DNA from: Mycoplasma anserisalpingitidis
GTDB taxonomy: Bacteria > Bacillota_I > Bacilli_A > Mycoplasmatales > Metamycoplasmataceae
Direction of reading: 5' to 3'
DNA length: 64,000 bases
Assembly (NCBI RefSeq): GCF_007859615.1
Contig: NZ_CP042295.1
Coordinates: forward strand, 248,001 to 312,000
The notes beneath the pieces were generated by a model. It had not been told where the DNA came from. It saw only the letters and a program-made list of their open reading frames with translations, and did no database searches. The translations under genes were made by a program, and so were the position numbers. Positions 1-10,948 of this stretch are shown piece after piece; positions within the stretch are counted from its first letter, which is position 1; every line of letters starts with the position of its first letter.

Positions 1-1935
1 AGGGTCCATATACTCACCTTCTTCAAGTGTCATAATAGCACCCATTTTTTTAGCTTCATCAGTTGTCATTTGTAAATAATTTCTCTTTACATCACGTTTA
101 ATATAACTTCTAACTAATTTTTCGATTTCTCTAATTTGTTTATCTGTTGGTTTCTCATCAGCAGGCATATCGAAAGTAAGACGTTCTTCGTTATTGTCTG
201 AACCAAGTTGAACAATTTGGTTTCCTAAAACATTTCTTAATGCACAGAATAATAAGTGAGTACCGGAGTGGTTTCTTTCTAAACCTAATCTTATAGTCTT
301 ATCGACATGACATTCCACTTCATCATCTTTATTCAACGCACCACTAACTTTGTGAATGTGATTTCCGTATTTATCCTTAAATACATCTAAAATTTTTATT
401 TTATTTCCATTTTGTATCATGAATCCACGGTCATGTTTTTGTCCACCACTAGTTGCATAAAATGGTGTTTCTTTTAAAATAACATACCCAATACCGTCAA
501 ATTCATCAACAAAATTTTCGCTGTCCATTAATTTTAAAATTTCTGTTTGGTTGTCTGTATATTCATAACCGATGAACTTATCAATTTTTGAATTAATTAA
601 TGCTAAAACATTTATTGCTTTTTCCATTCCGTTTACTTTTTGGACTCTTGAAGCTTCAGCGTGTTTTTCTTTTGCAGAATTAAATTCATCTATGTTAATT
701 GTTATATTATTTTGACTTAGAATTTCAGTAGTTAGCTCGATTGGGAATCCATAAGTTTCAAAAAGTTTGAATGCTAATTCACCAGAAAATTCTTTAGTGT
801 TTTCACTGATATGTTTAGCAAGAAGTTGACGTCCTTTTTCCATTGTATTTGCAAAAAGCAATTCTTCTTGTTTAACAATATTTGCAACTTCATTTTCATC
901 ATATTCAAACGGTAAAGTGTTTTTTATAACTGAACAGAGATTAAATAAAAATGGTTGCTCAGAAATTTTTAATTCAAATGATTTGTAAATACTTCTTCTC
1001 AAAAGTCTTCTTAAAATGTAACCACGTCCAACATTTGAAGGTCTAGCGCCGTCTGCGATCGCATTAACAACTGTTCTCATATGGTCAGCAATAATTTTGA
1101 AGTTAGTATTAATTGACTCTTGTTCTTTATTTTTAATAAAGTAATTGTTGGTGTCGTATTTAAATTCAGTATATTTTTCAATTTCATGGATAATAGGTAA
1201 AAATAAGTCAGTATCATAGTTGGTTGGAGCATCCTGTAAAATTGAAACAAGTCTTTCAAAACCAGCACCAGTATCGATATTTTTTTGTTTTAATTCAGTG
1301 TAATTTCCTTCACCATCAGAGTTGTATGTTGAAAACACGATATTTCAAATTTCAATATATCTATCATTTTCTATATCGTTTTTCAATAATTCAATCCCTC
1401 TTGAGTCATATTTTTCACCGCGATCATAAAAAATTTCAGTATTTGGTCCGCATGGTCCACTACCAACTTCTCAGAAGTTAGTGTCTTTTGAACCAGGAAT
1501 CATTTTATCTTCAGAAATACCATGTGACATTCATAATTCCTTAGTTTCGACGTCTTCAAAGTAGTATGTAAAGTAAAGTCTTTCTTTATCAAGTTTTAAA
1601 ACATCTAATAAGTATTCAACTGCAAAACTAATAGCTTCTTTTTTGAAATAATCTCCAATTGAAAAATTACCAAGCATTTCGAAAAATGTATGGTGTCTTG
1701 CGGTAACCCCGACATTTTCAATATCATTTGTACGTATTGATTTTTGTGAGTTTGTCAATCTTTTTGAAGGTGGTATTTTCTTACCTGAAAAATAATCTTT
1801 AAGAGTTGCCACTCCAGAATTAATTCATAATAGAGAAGGGTCATTTACCGGAATCAAACTTTTGCTCTCAACAACTAAATGATCTTTAGATTTGAAGAAA
1901 TCTAATCAACTTTGTCTTATTTCTTTTGAATTCAT
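1..1935 (-). CDS. alaS: alanyl-tRNA synthetase (3' end cut by window)
   Basis: Class II synthetase that charges tRNA-Ala with alanine. The visible 645 codons begin [14 protein letters not shown] and carry the AlaRS N-terminal catalytic core, with [20 protein letters not shown] and the [20 protein letters not shown] stretch, then the helical tRNA-recognition region ([20 protein letters not shown]). The C-terminal editing part continues past the left edge. The start ATG is preceded by AAAGGATACGAT, a usable ribosome-binding site. It follows mnmA by only 14 bases and is probably co-transcribed with it. Internal TGA codons fall at Trp positions (for example W10), which shows code 4. Confidence 0.97.
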
Positions 1936-1949
1936 ATCGTATCCTTTAA

Positions 1950-3068
1950 TTAAATATAGTCTAATTTTTTATCATTATAGAAAATCTCTTCAATAATTCC
2001 ACCACCAATGCATTTATCCCCGTCGTACAAAACGACTTGTTGGCCTGGTGTGATTGCTTGAGAACCTTCATCATAGTAAACTCTTACACAATTATTTTCA
2101 AGCATTTTAATTCTGACTTTAATATCATTTTGTCTGTATCTGAATTTAGCACTAAGATTTTCATAATTAAAATCAGTATTATTTAAGTTTAAGTTAGATG
2201 CTATTAAATTATTTGAGTTTAAGAACTCTTCATGTGAAGATGGTGCAACATATAAAATGTTTTTGTGAACATTGTGCCCACAAACATAATAAGGTTCCTT
2301 CATTCCGCCAAGATTAAGTCCTTTTCTTTGACCAATAGTATAATAATAGCAACCATCATGAGTTCCTACTTTTTTACCAGTGATAATATCAATAGTGTCA
2401 CCTGGTTGAGCAGGAATATAATTTTGTAAAAACTTAACAAAATTTCTTTCACCAATAAAACATATTCCTGTTGAATCTTTTTTATTTGCTGTAATTAAGC
2501 CTACATTTTTAGCAATTTCTCTAACTTCTTCTTTATTTAATTCTGCTAATGGCATAATTACTTTATTTAATTGTTCATGAGTTAGTTGGGATAAAAAATA
2601 GGTTTGATCTTTATTTACATCTTTAGCTCTGTATAAGTGTCCATTCTCTACTTTTGCGTAATGTCCCATAGCTATAAAATCTGCATTAAGATTATTGAAA
2701 GCATGATTAGCAAAAGCATTAAATTTTATGTACTTATTACACAAAATGTCAGGGTTAGGGGTTCTACCTTTTTTATATTCCTCAATAAAATTTTGAAAAA
2801 CATTATCTCAATATTCTTTAATAAAGTCAACGCGGTGTAATTCTATATCAAGTTTTTTAGCTACTTCAATAGCATCTAAGTAATCCTGTTCTTGTGGACA
2901 AATGCTTTGATTGATGTCTTCATTACCTAAAATATCGTTGTTTAACATACTATCTCAATTTCGCATAAATAGTCCAACAACTTCATAACCTCACTGTTTA
3001 AGTAAGTAAGCTGCAACAGAAGAATCTACTCCTCCACTTAAACCAATAACTACCCTTTTTTTCTTCAT
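1950..3068 (-). CDS. mnmA: tRNA-specific 2-thiouridylase MnmA
   Basis: Thiolates U34 of tRNA-Lys/Glu/Gln using ATP and a sulfur relay. 372 residues, the normal family length. The N-terminal PP-loop SGGVDSS is at residues 11-17, followed by FMRNWD and the [13 protein letters not shown] motif with catalytic Cys110. The second catalytic Cys203 lies in [10 protein letters not shown]. The C-terminal beta-barrel contains [11 protein letters not shown] and [12 protein letters not shown]. The start [13 protein letters not shown] is preceded by AGGGG and a TATAAT box about 30 bases upstream. Several Trp are encoded by TGA. Upstream member of an mnmA-alaS operon. Confidence 0.97.
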
Positions 3069-3095
3069 TTTTTACCCCTATTTTAAATCTTATAA

Positions 3096-3101
3096 ATTAT
3101 A
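3096..3101 (-). promoter_or_regulatory. -10 box of the mnmA-alaS operon
   Basis: Perfect TATAAT on the minus strand, 27 bases before the mnmA start, with AGGGG between box and ATG. No convincing -35 element is visible, as is usual in mycoplasmas. Confidence 0.5.
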
Positions 3102-3121
3102 AACTTTTTATTTAACAAGTT

Positions 3122-3145
3122 AAATAAAAACAACCAATGGTTGTT
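3122..3145 (-). terminator. terminator of infC-rpmI-rplT
   Basis: On the minus strand, AACAACCA and TGGTTGTT form a perfect stem followed by TTTATTT. It begins within a few bases of the rplT stop codon. Confidence 0.75.
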
Positions 3146-3146
3146 A

Positions 3147-3500
3147 TTATTTTTGATCTTCAACGATTTTAACTAATGCTTTAAATGTATTAGGTTCATT
3201 AATAGCTAATTCAGAAAGCATTTTTCTGTTAATTGTAATGTTAGCTTTCTTTAATCCGTTAATGAATCTTGAGTAGCTCATTCCTTCAGCTCTAGTAGCT
3301 GCGTTAATACGAGCGATTCATAATTTACGGAAATCTCTTTTAACTTGTTTACGGTCTCTAAACGCATATGTTCATGATTTAACAACCGCTTGTTTAGCTA
3401 CTTTGTATCCTACTGATTTGTGTCCAAAGTATCCTTTAGCTAATTTTAATCATTTTTTACGTCTTGCTCTTGTAACTGTTCCGCCTTTAACTCTTGCCAT
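3147..3500 (-). CDS. rplT: 50S ribosomal protein L20
   Basis: 117 residues, the standard L20 length. Begins [20 protein letters not shown] and contains [20 protein letters not shown] and the [20 protein letters not shown] region typical of L20. It binds 23S rRNA early in large-subunit assembly and, in Firmicutes, represses its own operon through the infC leader. Last gene of infC-rpmI-rplT, 61 bases after rpmI. TAA stop lies inside the terminator stem. Confidence 0.98.
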
Positions 3501-3561
3501 AATATCTATTTCCTTTCAATCTTTGTTTTAAATGTTATTTTTAGTGTTTTTTAGTTTTTAA

Positions 3562-3750
3562 CTAAAATAATGCTTTAAATCTTTTGATATCTGATCTAGA
3601 CATTAATTTTGATTTACGGGCATGACGTTTTTGTTTAGTTGTTTTGTTTTGTGCTAAATGTGAACGGAAAGCTTGTTCTCTTAAAACTTTACCAGTTCCA
3701 GTGATTTTAATACGTTTTTTTAACGCACTTTTAGTTTTCATCTTTGGCAT
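3562..3750 (-). CDS. rpmI: 50S ribosomal protein L35
   Basis: 62 residues, very basic: [20 protein letters not shown], then [20 protein letters not shown]. This matches L35 in length and sequence. Its ATG starts immediately after the infC TAA (zero spacing), and the end of infC supplies the GAAGGAGAA ribosome-binding site, so translation is coupled. Confidence 0.97.
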   Translation of the reverse strand: MPKMKTKSALKKRIKITGTGKVLREQAFRSHLAQNKTTKQKRHARKSKLMSRSDIKRFKALF

Positions 3751-4356
3751 TTATTCTCCTTCTTTAGTTGAGACGTCATTTTTCTTTTCGTCTTCTAACT
3801 TCTTAATGTATTTAGCTATTTTTTGTTTATTTGGTTGGAGATTCATATCAAGAAAACGATCATTTACTAACACAGCTTCTTTTGTGATTTCAGCTATATC
3901 TTCAAGAGTTTTGAAAAACTTATCCAATGTAGCCAAACCTAAATCTTGACGCCCAATTTCACGACCCCTTAACTTAAGTGAAACTTTAATTCTGTCACCT
4001 TTAAGTAAGAATTCACGTGCTTTACGACTTTTTGTAAGTAAGTCATTTTCACCAATCATAGGTGTAAGGCGAACTTCACGATTTTGTATGTTAGTTTGTT
4101 TTTCCTTAATTTCTTTTTGTTTTTTCTTACGGTCGTATTTGAATTTTCCATAATCCAACATTCTGGCAATTGGTTTTGGTTCAACTTGAATTAAAACCAA
4201 ATCAAGTTTTTGACTTTTTGCCATCTCGATAGCTTCATTTGTGTATTTAACACCAATTTTTTCGCCATCAGGTCCTATAAGAAAAACTTGTTTGAAAGGG
4301 ATTGCTTGATTTACATAGTGCTCTGCACTAGGTTTTCTATTTCCTGCTTTTATAAT
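3751..4356 (-). CDS. infC: translation initiation factor IF-3
   Basis: About 200 residues. IF-3 N domain (GPDGEKIGVKYTNEAIEMAK, LVLIQVEPKPIARMLDYGKF), basic linker KYDRKKKQKEIKEKQ, then the C domain (REVRLTPMIGENDL, KVSLKLRGREIGRQDLG). IF-3 checks the start codon on the 30S subunit. No ATG, GTG or TTG fits the N-terminus. AAGGAG ends 3 bases before ATT (given here) and 6 bases before an in-frame ATA, so the start is one of these. Rare non-AUG starts are a known infC autoregulatory feature. The first in-frame ATG would delete about 43 residues of the N domain. Confidence 0.95.
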   Translation of the reverse strand: MIKAGNRKPSAEHYVNQAIPFKQVFLIGPDGEKIGVKYTNEAIEMAKSQKLDLVLIQVEPKPIARMLDYGKFKYDRKKKQKEIKEKQTNIQNREVRLTPMIGENDLLTKSRKAREFLLKGDRIKVSLKLRGREIGRQDLGLATLDKFFKTLEDIAEITKEAVLVNDRFLDMNLQPNKQKIAKYIKKLEDEKKNDVSTKEGE

Positions 4357-4365
4357 GTACTCCTT

Positions 4366-4499
4366 AAAATAAAAATGTGGTTTCCCACTTCTGCTCTACT
4401 AAAAAAGGTCATCATACGATGATCATTTAATTGTAGCAAAACCCAAAGCTATTGGCCATCAGGTGAGAAGTGATTCTACTTTCTGCAATTAAATATTGC
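4366..4499 (-). promoter_or_regulatory. structured leader of the infC operon (L20-leader-like)
   Basis: About 130 bases lie between an extended -10 (TGG then TAAAAT, plus-strand 4506-4511) and the infC ribosome-binding site. The minus-strand RNA carries the block ACTTCTCACCTGATGGCC, a short TGATCATCGTATGATGA hairpin and GTAGAGCAGAAGTGGGA, whose GAAGTG and TCCCAC-type segments can pair with the 5' part. Firmicute infC-rpmI-rplT operons have an L20-binding leader in this position. Identification rests on position and the TCTCACC-like core, not on a covariance search. Confidence 0.6.
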
Positions 4500-4744
4500 T
4501 TATTTATTTTACCATTTTTATTATGTTTTATAAACTTTATTTTTACGAAATATTTTTTACTAAAGTGCATATAAATTAGTTGTTTTATTTTGTGTAATTA
4601 ATTATACTGAATTTAGTTAAGATAACTCTAGTGGTTTTTTGATTTAATCTAATATTAGCCAAATAAATTTACACACAAAATTTTTGCATTTATTTGTTAA
4701 TTTTTTTAAAAAATATTTATAAATAATGTAAAATAATAAAGCAC
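4500..4744. other. AT-rich intergenic region between infC leader and tRNA-Leu
   Basis: No ORF or structured element is convincing. It holds the divergent promoters: the infC -10 at its left end and, on the plus strand, TGTAAAAT about 10 bases before the tRNA-Leu gene. Confidence 0.5.
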
Positions 4745-4829
4745 GCCCGAGTGGTGAAATTGGCAGACACGCTAGACTAAGGATCTAGTGGAGAAATCCA
4801 TGCAGGTTCAAATCCTGTCTCGGGCACCA
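4745..4829 (+). tRNA. tRNA-Leu(AAG)
   Basis: Acceptor stem GCCCGAG/CTCGGGC, discriminator A and encoded CCA. Class II tRNA with a long variable arm (TGGAGAAATCCA) and T arm CAGG-TTCAAAT-CCTG. Anticodon stem CTAGA/TCTAG with loop CTAAGGA gives anticodon AAG, which reads CUU (as inosine, CUN). An A34 tRNA would need TadA modification for wider decoding. Confidence 0.95.
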
Positions 4830-4830
4830 G

Positions 4831-4858
4831 AAACGCAACAGCGTTTTTTTTTTTTTTG
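4831..4858 (+). terminator. terminator after tRNA-Leu
   Basis: AACGC-AACA-GCGTT hairpin followed by a long T run, starting 2 bases after the tRNA CCA end. Confidence 0.85.
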
Positions 4859-4881
4859 CTGAGAAAAAAGTCAAATATTAA

Positions 4882-5550
4882 TTAAATAAATTTATTATTA
4901 TTTAAATAATCATTATATTTTTTGTATTCTGGACAAATTTCTATTAATTTTTCATAAAAAACTTTGTCGTGATTATGACCTTTGGTATAAAAATGAGCAA
5001 TTTCGTGAAAAATAACTGATTTAATTTCTTGAATTGAATGGTGAATTAATATTAAATTAAAAATAAAACTTTTCTTTGAGTAATTTATTTTTCCATAAAA
5101 ACTTTTAATATTATTTTTTACGATTAGATTATATTCATTTAATTTTGGATCATTAAAATCAGTAATTGTTTGCTTTAATAACTCGATTAATTTAGTTGCA
5201 AGATATTTATCAATAGATTTAGAAATTTGTTTAGGATTTTTACAAATAATAATTTCATTAAATTCATTTAATAAAGAAATGAGTTTTAGTTCAGGTATAT
5301 ATTTGTAAAAAATTTTTTTACCAAAAATAACAAAATAATTCTCTGAATTTTTTTTATAAAAATTTATTTTGTGGAATTTTGAAATTTTGCGTTGAATTTT
5401 TTTAATAAATTTGTCATCTTTATCATTATTTTTATTGTAATTGATAATTAATTTATTTTCATTTTGTGCTCAAGAGTAGCACAAATTTGGTTTATTATTT
5501 TCGTTAAATTCAACAATGTTTTCTAACTTATCTAATTCTTGATAATGCAT
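4882..5550 (-). CDS. YgjP-type (DUF45) metal-dependent hydrolase
   Basis: 222 residues. The zinc-protease motif HEIAH is at residues 182-186, followed by GHNHDKVFY with the third ligand His194, the signature of the YgjP/WLM-like M48-related family. This family is mostly uncharacterised, so the substrate is unknown. The N-terminal half is Lys/Asn-rich and poorly conserved. The start MHYQELDKLENIV is chosen because TAAAAT lies exactly 6 bases upstream with no ribosome-binding site, suggesting a leaderless mRNA. One Trp is TGA-encoded and no internal Met follows, so ATG-based calls in the standard code miss the gene. Confidence 0.88.
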
Positions 5551-5599
5551 AATTTAATTTTACTTCAATTAATAAATTTAAAATAAAAATAGCAATTTG

Positions 5600-6280
5600 C
5601 TATTTACTCTTTGAAAGTTTTTGTTTTCTTTCGGTACCATTAATCAATCTTGAGATGTTGCTTCTGTGTGCGAAAATCAATAACATAGCACAAACAGTAA
5701 AACAAATTCCTTCGATATAGAAATATCCAGCATTATTTTTAAATATTGCAAGAATTCCTTGAGACATTCATGGACAAAAACATACAAAAATCATTAAAAA
5801 TGCTGTTAGCATACTTGCGAGTGAAACATATCTTGTGATAAAAATAACACTAAAAAATATAAAAGCTGAAATAAATAAATTCAACGGATTTATTGCAATT
5901 AAAACACCAAGAGAACAAGCAGCTCCTTTCCCACCTTTGAAATTATAAAAAATAGGGTATATGTGTCCGATTACAACCCCAACACCAGCTAGCATAGGTA
6001 TGATTAAATAAGTACTTGTTGCTGGTATAAATCTAGTTAAAAGTGAAAAAATCATAACTGTTAGGTAAGATTTTAATATATCAAGAATTAGAACTGCTAG
6101 GGCGAATTTTCCGCCATAAGTACGTAATGAATTAGTAGCCCCAGCATTTTTTGAATTATAATCACGAATGTCTTGCGATTTTCTTTTATGACTTAAAATA
6201 ATTGAAGTGTTTAGACTTCCAACTAAATATCCAATTATAAAAATAAATAAATTAATTAAAATTATTACAAAAATTTTCAT
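5600..6280 (-). CDS. plsY: acyl-phosphate glycerol-3-phosphate acyltransferase PlsY
   Basis: 226 residues, polytopic. First step of phospholipid synthesis from acyl-phosphate. Family motifs: GSLNTSIILSHKRKSQDIRD with NAGATNSLRTYG, GHIYPIFYNFKGGKGAAC and the C-terminal SLASMLTAF and AHRSNISRL segments. Five hydrophobic segments are visible. Begins MKIFVIILINLFIF with TATAAA 8 bases upstream and no ribosome-binding site. Divergent from clpB. A short hairpin (ATAGCAAATTGCTAT) overlaps the stop and may end transcription. Confidence 0.96.
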
Positions 6281-6338
6281 GCTTATATTTTATATTATTA
6301 TAAATAATATTAGTAAAGCAAATGTGAATTATAAAAAG

Positions 6339-6365
6339 TTAGCAATTAATTAGCTCGACTGCTAA
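6339..6365. promoter_or_regulatory. CIRCE operator (HrcA site)
   Basis: TTAGCAATT, 9-base spacer, GACTGCTAA: 15 of 18 arm positions match the canonical TTAGCACTC-N9-GAGTGCTAA. It lies 31 bases before the clpB ATG, next to the candidate -10 boxes TATAAA (6330s) and TACAAT (6374-6379). This predicts heat-inducible clpB repressed by HrcA. Confidence 0.9.
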
Positions 6366-6396
6366 AATTGTGGTACAATATTATCAGGAGGTTAAT

Positions 6397-8508
6397 ATGG
6401 AAATGAATTACACACCAAACGATAATCGTCCTGCTTTAGAAAAATATGGTAGAGATTTAACAAAACTTGCTAAAGAAAATAAATTAGAACCGGTCATTGG
6501 TCGTGATGACGAAATAAGAAGAATGATTAGAATTTTAAGTCGTAAGACTAAAAATAATCCTGTTCTTATTGGGGAACCAGGGGTAGGTAAAACCGCCATA
6601 GTAGAAGGCCTTGCTAAAAAAATTATACATAAACAAGTTCCTGAAAATTTATTGAATTGCAGAGTAATTGAAATTGATTTAGCTTCATTAATTGCCGGTG
6701 CTATGTATCAAGGTCAATTTGAAGAGAGATTAAAAAGTATACTAAAAGAAATTGAAGAGAAAAAAGATGAAATAATTATTTTTATTGATGAAATTCATAT
6801 GTTAATTGGAACTGGTAAAACTGGCGCTGATTCAGGTATGGATGCTGCTAATATTATCAAACCTTTAATGGCACGTGGTGCACTTCATTTAATTGGTGCA
6901 ACCACTTATGATGAATATCAAAAATATATCGAAAAAGATGCTGCATTAGAAAGAAGAATGCAAAAAGTTATTGTTAATGAACCAAGCATTCAAGATACAA
7001 TAACAATTCTTCGAGGAATTAAAGAAAGACTTGAAAGATTCCATAAAGTTAAAATTGACGATAATTCACTTGTTTATGCAGCTGAATTATCTAGTAGATA
7101 TATTTCAGACAGATTTTTGCCTGATAAAGCTATAGATTTAGTTGATGAAGCTGCTGCAACAATTAAAACCGAAATGAATTTTATTCCTGAAGATTTAGAG
7201 AAATTAAATCAGGAAAAAATTAGACTTGAAATGGAAAAATTAGCGTTAAATTCAGCAACAAAAAAGGATAATCAGATTATTGAAATTAATGCTAAAAACT
7301 TAAATGAAACTGATATAAAAATTAAAGAATTAAGAAAAAAATGAGAATCTGAAAAAAATAAACTTAAAGATGTTATTAGTCTTCAACAAGAAATTGAAGA
7401 ACTTAAACATAAATTAAACAGATCATTAAATGACGGTGATTTTGAACAAGCTTCGAAATTAAAATATGGGTTAATACCCGAAAAAGAAAATAAACTTGAA
7501 GAAATTAAGAATGCTAATTTTGAATTAATCAAGGATACAGTAACTAAAGAAACAATAGCTCAAATTGTTTCGAAATGAACAAAAATACCTGTAAATAAGT
7601 TAATTCAAGAAGAAATAGATAAAATTTTATCTCTTAAAGATAATCTTAATAAAAGAATTGTTGGACAAGAACAAGCTGTAAAAGAATTAAGTAATACAAT
7701 AATTCGTTCAAAAGCTAATATTAATGATCCAAACCGTCCACTAGCTAGCTTTCTTTTTGCTGGTCCAACTGGAGTTGGTAAAACAGAATTAGCTCGTCAA
7801 TTAGCTTATGAATTATTTGACTCAGAAAAAAATATGATCAGACTAGACATGTCTGAATTTATGGAAAAACATAGCGTGTCTAAAATTATTGGTTCTCCAC
7901 CAGGTTATGTCGGATATGGTGAATCAGGAAATCTTTCTGAAGAAATTAGAAAAAATCCTTACACAATTTTACTTGTAGATGAAATTGAAAAAGCACATCC
8001 AGAAGTATTGAATATTTTCTTACAAATGCTTGATAATGGACAAATAACAAACTCAAAAGGTAAGATAATTAATTGTAGAAACTTAATTATTATTATGACT
8101 ACAAATATTGGAAGTTTGGAAATATTAAATAACGAAATAAAAAGCGAAAAAGAACTAAAAGATTTATTATTAAAACATCTTAAACCAGAATTTATAAATA
8201 GGTTTGATGAAATTATAAAATTCAATCCCCTTTCAGTTGAAAATGCTAAAGAAATATCAAAATTAGAAATTAATAAATTAATTAAAAGAATTTGAGACAC
8301 CCACAAAATAAAAATTTCTTTTGATAATTCGTTGCTTGAATATGTAGTTAAAAATAGTTTTGACAGCGAATTTGGTGCTAGACCAATTAAAAGATTTATA
8401 CAAAAAAATATTGAAACATTTATTAGTATGGAACTTATTCAAAATAAATTAAGAGTTGAATATGAGTATACTCTAAGTGTTAAAAATAATGAACTAAATT
8501 TAAAATAA
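6397..8508 (+). CDS. clpB: ATP-dependent chaperone ClpB (short form)
   Basis: 703 residues. AAA+ disaggregase that threads aggregated proteins with DnaK. NBD1: Walker A GEPGVGKT at 59-66, [11 protein letters not shown] middle coiled-coil domain spans roughly 300-390. NBD2: GPTGVGKT at 456-463, [11 protein letters not shown] pore loop, then FINRFDEII and the C-terminal [10 protein letters not shown]. The Clp_N substrate domain of about 150 residues is absent, as in other mycoplasma ClpB. Start chosen from CAGGAGG 5 bases before ATG at 6397; an in-frame upstream start at 6370 lacks this spacing. CIRCE upstream. Confidence 0.96.
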
Positions 8509-8512
8509 AAAT

Positions 8513-8545
8513 GAATAGTCAACTATTTAAGATTGACTATTTTTT
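8513..8545. terminator. bidirectional terminator between clpB and the restriction gene
   Basis: AATAGTCAA and TTGACTATT form a stem with T-rich runs on both sides. It serves clpB on plus and overlaps the end of the convergent nuclease gene on minus. Confidence 0.7.
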
Positions 8546-9699
8546 ATTTCTTCAATTTTTTCTAGTCTTTGTTTTAAGTATTTTGAACAATGTTTTAGAA
8601 ATTCTTTATTTATGTTGCTGAATGTTTTTAATTCATCATAATATGGGTTAAAATTTTCACTTAATTTAACTAATTGACCATTTTCACTATCATAACTAAT
8701 TAAATATCTATCAAAGTGTTTATGAAAATTAGGACTTAGATTTAGATAATTGTATTTATCAGAAATAATTTCTAAATTATTCTTAAAGTTATATTGAATT
8801 TCTTTTGATGAATAGGAAGATTTATTTTTCATAAATTTATTATTTTTTAATTCATTCATTATTTTTTCTTTCACTCATTCAACGTTGTAAATATGACATT
8901 TTTCAGTTTCATTTTTGCAATCAAATGCTTGAATATCAAGTTTTTTGATTTCTTGAATATATTTACTTCTGTGTTCTTTAACGGCAGTTTCAATTGAGAT
9001 TTTACTAGTCAATTCTTCAATTTGTTTTTTTATTGCTTTTCTTTGATTGTTTTTAGCTAATGCGTCAAAGTCTGTTTGTTCTAGCATTATATGAAAATTT
9101 TGTATTTCCTGAGATTTGTTTAGAGTATCATCATTAAAATCATTAAAAAAATCATCACTATATTTTAAAATTTCTCATTTTCTGTTTCCATTGTGTGTTA
9201 TGTATGAAATACTGTCGAAAAGAATAGGAAAGTTGTGATATTTATTTCCGTTTTTATCAATAACAATGAATTCTGAATTTTTCGGTTTTCCAATTGAACC
9301 ACTAGGGTTATTTCCTTTAAGAATTGAAATTAATCCTTTTAATGTTTTTGATTTTAAATAATTATTAATTTTTTTGTTAAAACTGTTTAACTGTGATTGA
9401 TTTAATTCATGCAGATTATGTTTAGTTGTATCTGATCTTTTTTCTAATTTTCAATTATTTTCCTTGCAGAACTCATCTCTAAATTTGACAGCATCTGATT
9501 TTTTTGAGACTGATAAATGTGCAGGTGTTTGATATGAATCAAATCAAACTTCATGGAAGTCTATTTTTGAATCTATAATTGTTCATAAGTTATCTGTATC
9601 AACTATAAAATATATAATTCCTTTTGCCTTTGCAGACTTTGAAGATTTATTGCTATAGCTTTTGGTTTGAAAATTGAGTTTATAATATTTTAGTTTCAT
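8527..9699 (-). CDS. type II restriction endonuclease, HNH family
   Basis: 390 residues. The C-terminal half carries an HNH nuclease core: CHIYNVE (Cys268, His269), then YNYLNLSPNFHKHFD with Asn317 and His326/His328. These are the expected His-Asn-His positions of HNH_2-type restriction enzymes. The N-terminal half is not recognised and may bind DNA. Its ATG overlaps the last 10 bases of the methylase gene, and GAGGTGG precedes it, so translation is coupled and the nuclease is made after the methylase. The recognition site cannot be read from the sequence. Confidence 0.85.
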
Positions 9700-10877
9700 T
9701 TTACCACCTCATTAAAAATAGCCTCTAATACTTCAACTGAGATGGAATTACCGGAAAGAAAAATAATTTTGTTTTCTGTAACCATTTCAGATTTTTTGAT
9801 TTTTAAATAATCTTTCTTATCGAACCCCATATACTGAAGTGCTTCACAAGCATTTATATATCTGAGCTTATTTTTTTCTGGGAAATAGAATTTTAATCTG
9901 CTGTTTGCTCCTGATGCTGTTAAAGTTGGACCTTTGCCATTTGTTAAGTAAACATATGTTTCTGAATTAAAGTTACTGTAATTTATTAACCTTGCTTTAC
10001 TAATACCATTAATACTTGCATTGAATGGTGAAAGTTTATATTTCTCTATTAAATTACTACAATCAATTCCTTCATTACTCTCTTTTACTATGCTAGAAAC
10101 TTTTTTAGGTTCTTTTCTTTGTAAATTATTAAAATCAAATTTTTTGTTTGTTTGATTATTTAGTATGGAAACAGCAAAAACTCTTTCTCTGTTTTGGGAT
10201 GAACCAAAATCAGATGAGTTCAATGTTTGGAATGAGGTAGAATATCCTAAATTTTCAAGGGTTTTTACTCATTCGAGAAAATTATTGAGAAATTTCTTGC
10301 TTGTTAGTGCTTTAACATTTTCCAAGATTAACACTTTAGGTTTATGTTCTGAATTTATTAAAATTCTTTCTATTTCATAAAGAAGTCCTGAACGAGTCCC
10401 TTTTTCTAAACCTTTTTGTTTTCCTTGCTGACTTAAATCTTGACATGGGAATGAATATGTCATAATATCAATATTAGATTGAAGGTTATCAACTTTAGTA
10501 ATGTCAGTATAGTTTTCTAACTTTTTATTTGTCTTATAAACCTTATTAAAATAGTCATTATTAACAAAAGCATACAAATAAGGAAAGATTTTTGATAGAT
10601 TTTTATTTTTTATAAAGAAGTTGTTAGAAACAGGTGTTTTTGAATCGGCACTAAAGGTATATTTACTTAAAATATCGTTCATTTGTTCTCTAGTGAGTTC
10701 AGTTTCGGGTTTTAATTCACCATAATGAATTATTAAATAGGAAACTATTGCATCTATGTATCATTCACAACAACCACTTGAGATAACTTCTAGTTCAGAA
10801 TTCTGTGCAACATTTTTTAGTGCTTTGTATTGCGAACCTATTCCTGAGAAAAATTCAAAAAGTCTTATTGTTTTCAT
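9690..10877 (-). CDS. DNA (cytosine-5) methyltransferase
   Basis: 395 residues. Dcm-type C5 methylase protecting host DNA from the adjacent nuclease. Motif I FFSGIG (9-14), motif IV PCQDLSQQG with catalytic Cys145, motif VI ENV (186-188), motif VIII QNRERV (228-233), motif IX near GPTLTASGA and motif X LSGNSISVEVLEAIF. In code 4 it ends at TAA 9690-9692; the TGA before it is Trp. GAGG lies 4 bases before the ATG. A 21-codon leader ORF ends 40 bases upstream. Confidence 0.95.
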
Positions 10878-10912
10878 AAGACCTCTTTAAAAAAATCATT
10901 ATTAATAGACTT

Positions 10913-10948
10913 ATCTCTTAATATATATATATATATATATTAAGAGAT
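10913..10948. repeat. (TA)10 tract inside a perfect 36-bp palindrome
   Basis: ATCTCTTA, (AT)10, TAAGAGAT. The dinucleotide tract can slip and the whole element can form a hairpin in the 5' region of the restriction-modification mRNA. It is also the 3' half of the leader ORF. Confidence 0.85.
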
